64,000 bases of DNA, from the NCBI GenBank assembly GCA_027422505.1, contig JAPQWV010001425.1:1-64000 (forward strand), in the 5' to 3' direction. Below the pieces are notes generated by a model, which saw nothing but the letters and a program-made list of their open reading frames with translations, was not told the origin of the DNA and searched no databases. This document shows, in pieces, positions 62,707-64,000 of this stretch. The DNA comes from Craterostigma plantagineum (lineage: Eukaryota; Streptophyta; Magnoliopsida; Lamiales; Linderniaceae). The position numbers and the translations under genes were made by a program. The stretch's first letter is position 1. Every line of letters begins with the position of its first letter.

Positions 62707-64000
62707 TACTATTATCACTTACTGATCCGACCCGTTTCAAGATTATGAGCTGTTTGCGGCGAAAAGCGGGCGATTAGATGCTGCAAATTGGAGAGAACAT
62801 AACGGAAAAATCCTAAGTTTCGGTGAAGTAGGGAGAGGGGAGTATGTATGTATGCAATCACAAGTTACCGAGTAAAGTGAAGATCACACAAAGAAGGGGG
62901 AGCTAAATAAATAAATTTCTTTTCTGACAGTTTGTTTGCCCAGAATCAAAGATAAGCAATCGATACCCTAATAATAAAAAAACGATTCTTTAATTCCAAA
63001 GTACAGCTCAAAGTATCTTCATTACCTCCAAGACTTGATTGTGAAAAAAAAAAAAAAAGGCACACAAGATCTCAGCGGAAAAACAGAGACTTTTCAAGCA
63101 AAATTTTCCTAGTACTTAACGAAGAATCAAGAATCTTGCAGTAAATGCGTGAAAGCAAGTGAATGAAGATGCGTACCAGAAATTTGGTGGGCTGTAGTAA
63201 GAAAATGATGAAAATTTAGAGAGAGAATTAGCTTAGTTCGTGGAATGCGACGAAGCTCTAGGTGTGTGGAAGGTGGTAAGAAGCTCTCTTGGCTTGTGAG
63301 CTTTCACGAGAAAAGTTGCCGTTTTCTGCTATTAATAATAAGTCTTCTTCACAGATCTATATATAAAGAAAAGAGAACCGTGAAGAAATTACATTATAAT
63401 CGCCAGATTGAAAAAAGTAATCATAAGAAAAAAAATCATAAATTTCCTTACCCATCTCGACCAAGATCCACGTGGATTTTGAATATAGGGAAGCCGAACA
63501 GTTGTTCACATCCTTCATGTTTCTGTATTTAGGACATATTCGGAAAGATAGGGAACGTAAAATTATTATGATTTGCTACAACCGAAAAATAAGGAAAAAC
63601 GATTTACCAATTACCATGAGTGGTTGTAAATTGTAATTTGTTAAAGCTTCTTGAAGATTCTTTTATAGCAAGAAGCAAGGGGCCCTTCATCATCTGTTCT
63701 TGACTAGTAAATAGAAATTATAATACAAGTTGAAGATAATGGAATTGAGTTAGCGTTTTCTTTTTACAAGCGAAATATTTAATCTCGATATAATTGACAT
63801 CTTAAGATTACTTTAGTAGTTTGGCGACGATCAAGATAATGACTTCAACGGCTTTGAGTATATTTCGCATTGTCAAATATATGACATTATTAAATAATTA
63901 ATCAGAACTAATCACGTGATATGTCGTCAAGGACATGCAAATTATAATTGTCGTCACATACTTATGAAGGCCACAAAAATACATATAAAAATACTAAGTG
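62707..64000. other. AGPase 5' region and spacer
   Basis: Upstream part of the AGPase gene, probably with a 5' untranslated region containing an intron, then AT-rich DNA to the window end. No gene seen. Confidence 0.4.
63358..63365 (-). promoter_or_regulatory. Possible TATA box of the AGPase gene
   Basis: TATATATA in minus-strand context TTTATATATAGAT, about 650 bp upstream of the start codon; fits if the leader contains an intron. Confidence 0.35.

Overview
This is a nuclear window from a flowering plant, most likely a eudicot. The genes carry many short spliceosomal introns with GT-AG borders, AT-rich spacers with SSRs, LTR retrotransposons primed by initiator tRNA-Met, and plant-only families (ATL RING-H2, CHX, HCT, RUP WD40, RADIALIS-like, ADP-glucose pyrophosphorylase large subunit). 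An asterid, possibly Lamiales, is my guess; the sequence does not fix it.

Layout. 0.9-8 kb: ATL-type E3 ligase, a 10-exon histidine-acid phosphatase (MINPP/phytase type) and a CHX cation/H+ antiporter, all on the minus strand. 10-13.5 kb: a SAG20/WUN1-like protein and a PLAC8/DUF2985 membrane protein, minus. 14.6-15.4 kb: a ~0.8 kb foldback element. 15.7-17.9 kb: two tandem carboxylesterases, plus. 19-23 kb: an intact EMS1-type LRR receptor kinase. 23.6-27.3 kb: a RUP-type WD40 gene (UV-B signalling repressor) split in its coding exon by a 2.5 kb LTR element. 28.5-29.7 kb: R2R3-MYB. 30.1-33 kb: PP2C, minus. 36-37.9 kb: HCT/HST acyltransferase. 38-41 kb: PIG-F-like and SDHAF2 genes, minus. 42.8-49.6 kb: a very young non-autonomous Copia-type element. 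50.9-51.9 kb: a divergent R2R3-MYB. 53.4-55.4 kb: complex I 23 kDa subunit. 57.8 kb: RADIALIS-like. 59.9-62.7 kb: ADP-glucose pyrophosphorylase large subunit, minus.

The genes do not form a pathway cluster. Themes recur: UV-B/phenylpropanoid biology (RUP, HCT, MYBs), mitochondrial complexes I and II (NDUFS8, SDHAF2), carbon and phosphate storage (AGPase, MINPP) and signalling (EMS1-like, PP2C).

A strong pattern crosses the window. Many otherwise well-conserved genes are broken by single missing bases, often in homopolymers or doubled bases (MINPP, CHX, WUN1-like, PLAC8, second carboxylesterase, RUP, PP2C, AGPase). Other genes (EMS1-like, HCT, complex I subunit, first carboxylesterase) read cleanly. 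One LTR pair differs mainly by small length losses in one copy; the other pair matches almost perfectly. I read most breaks as local consensus errors, though real decay of some genes cannot be excluded. The clearest biological events are the retrotransposon in RUP, the foldback element and the young non-autonomous element with an unexplained second ORF.
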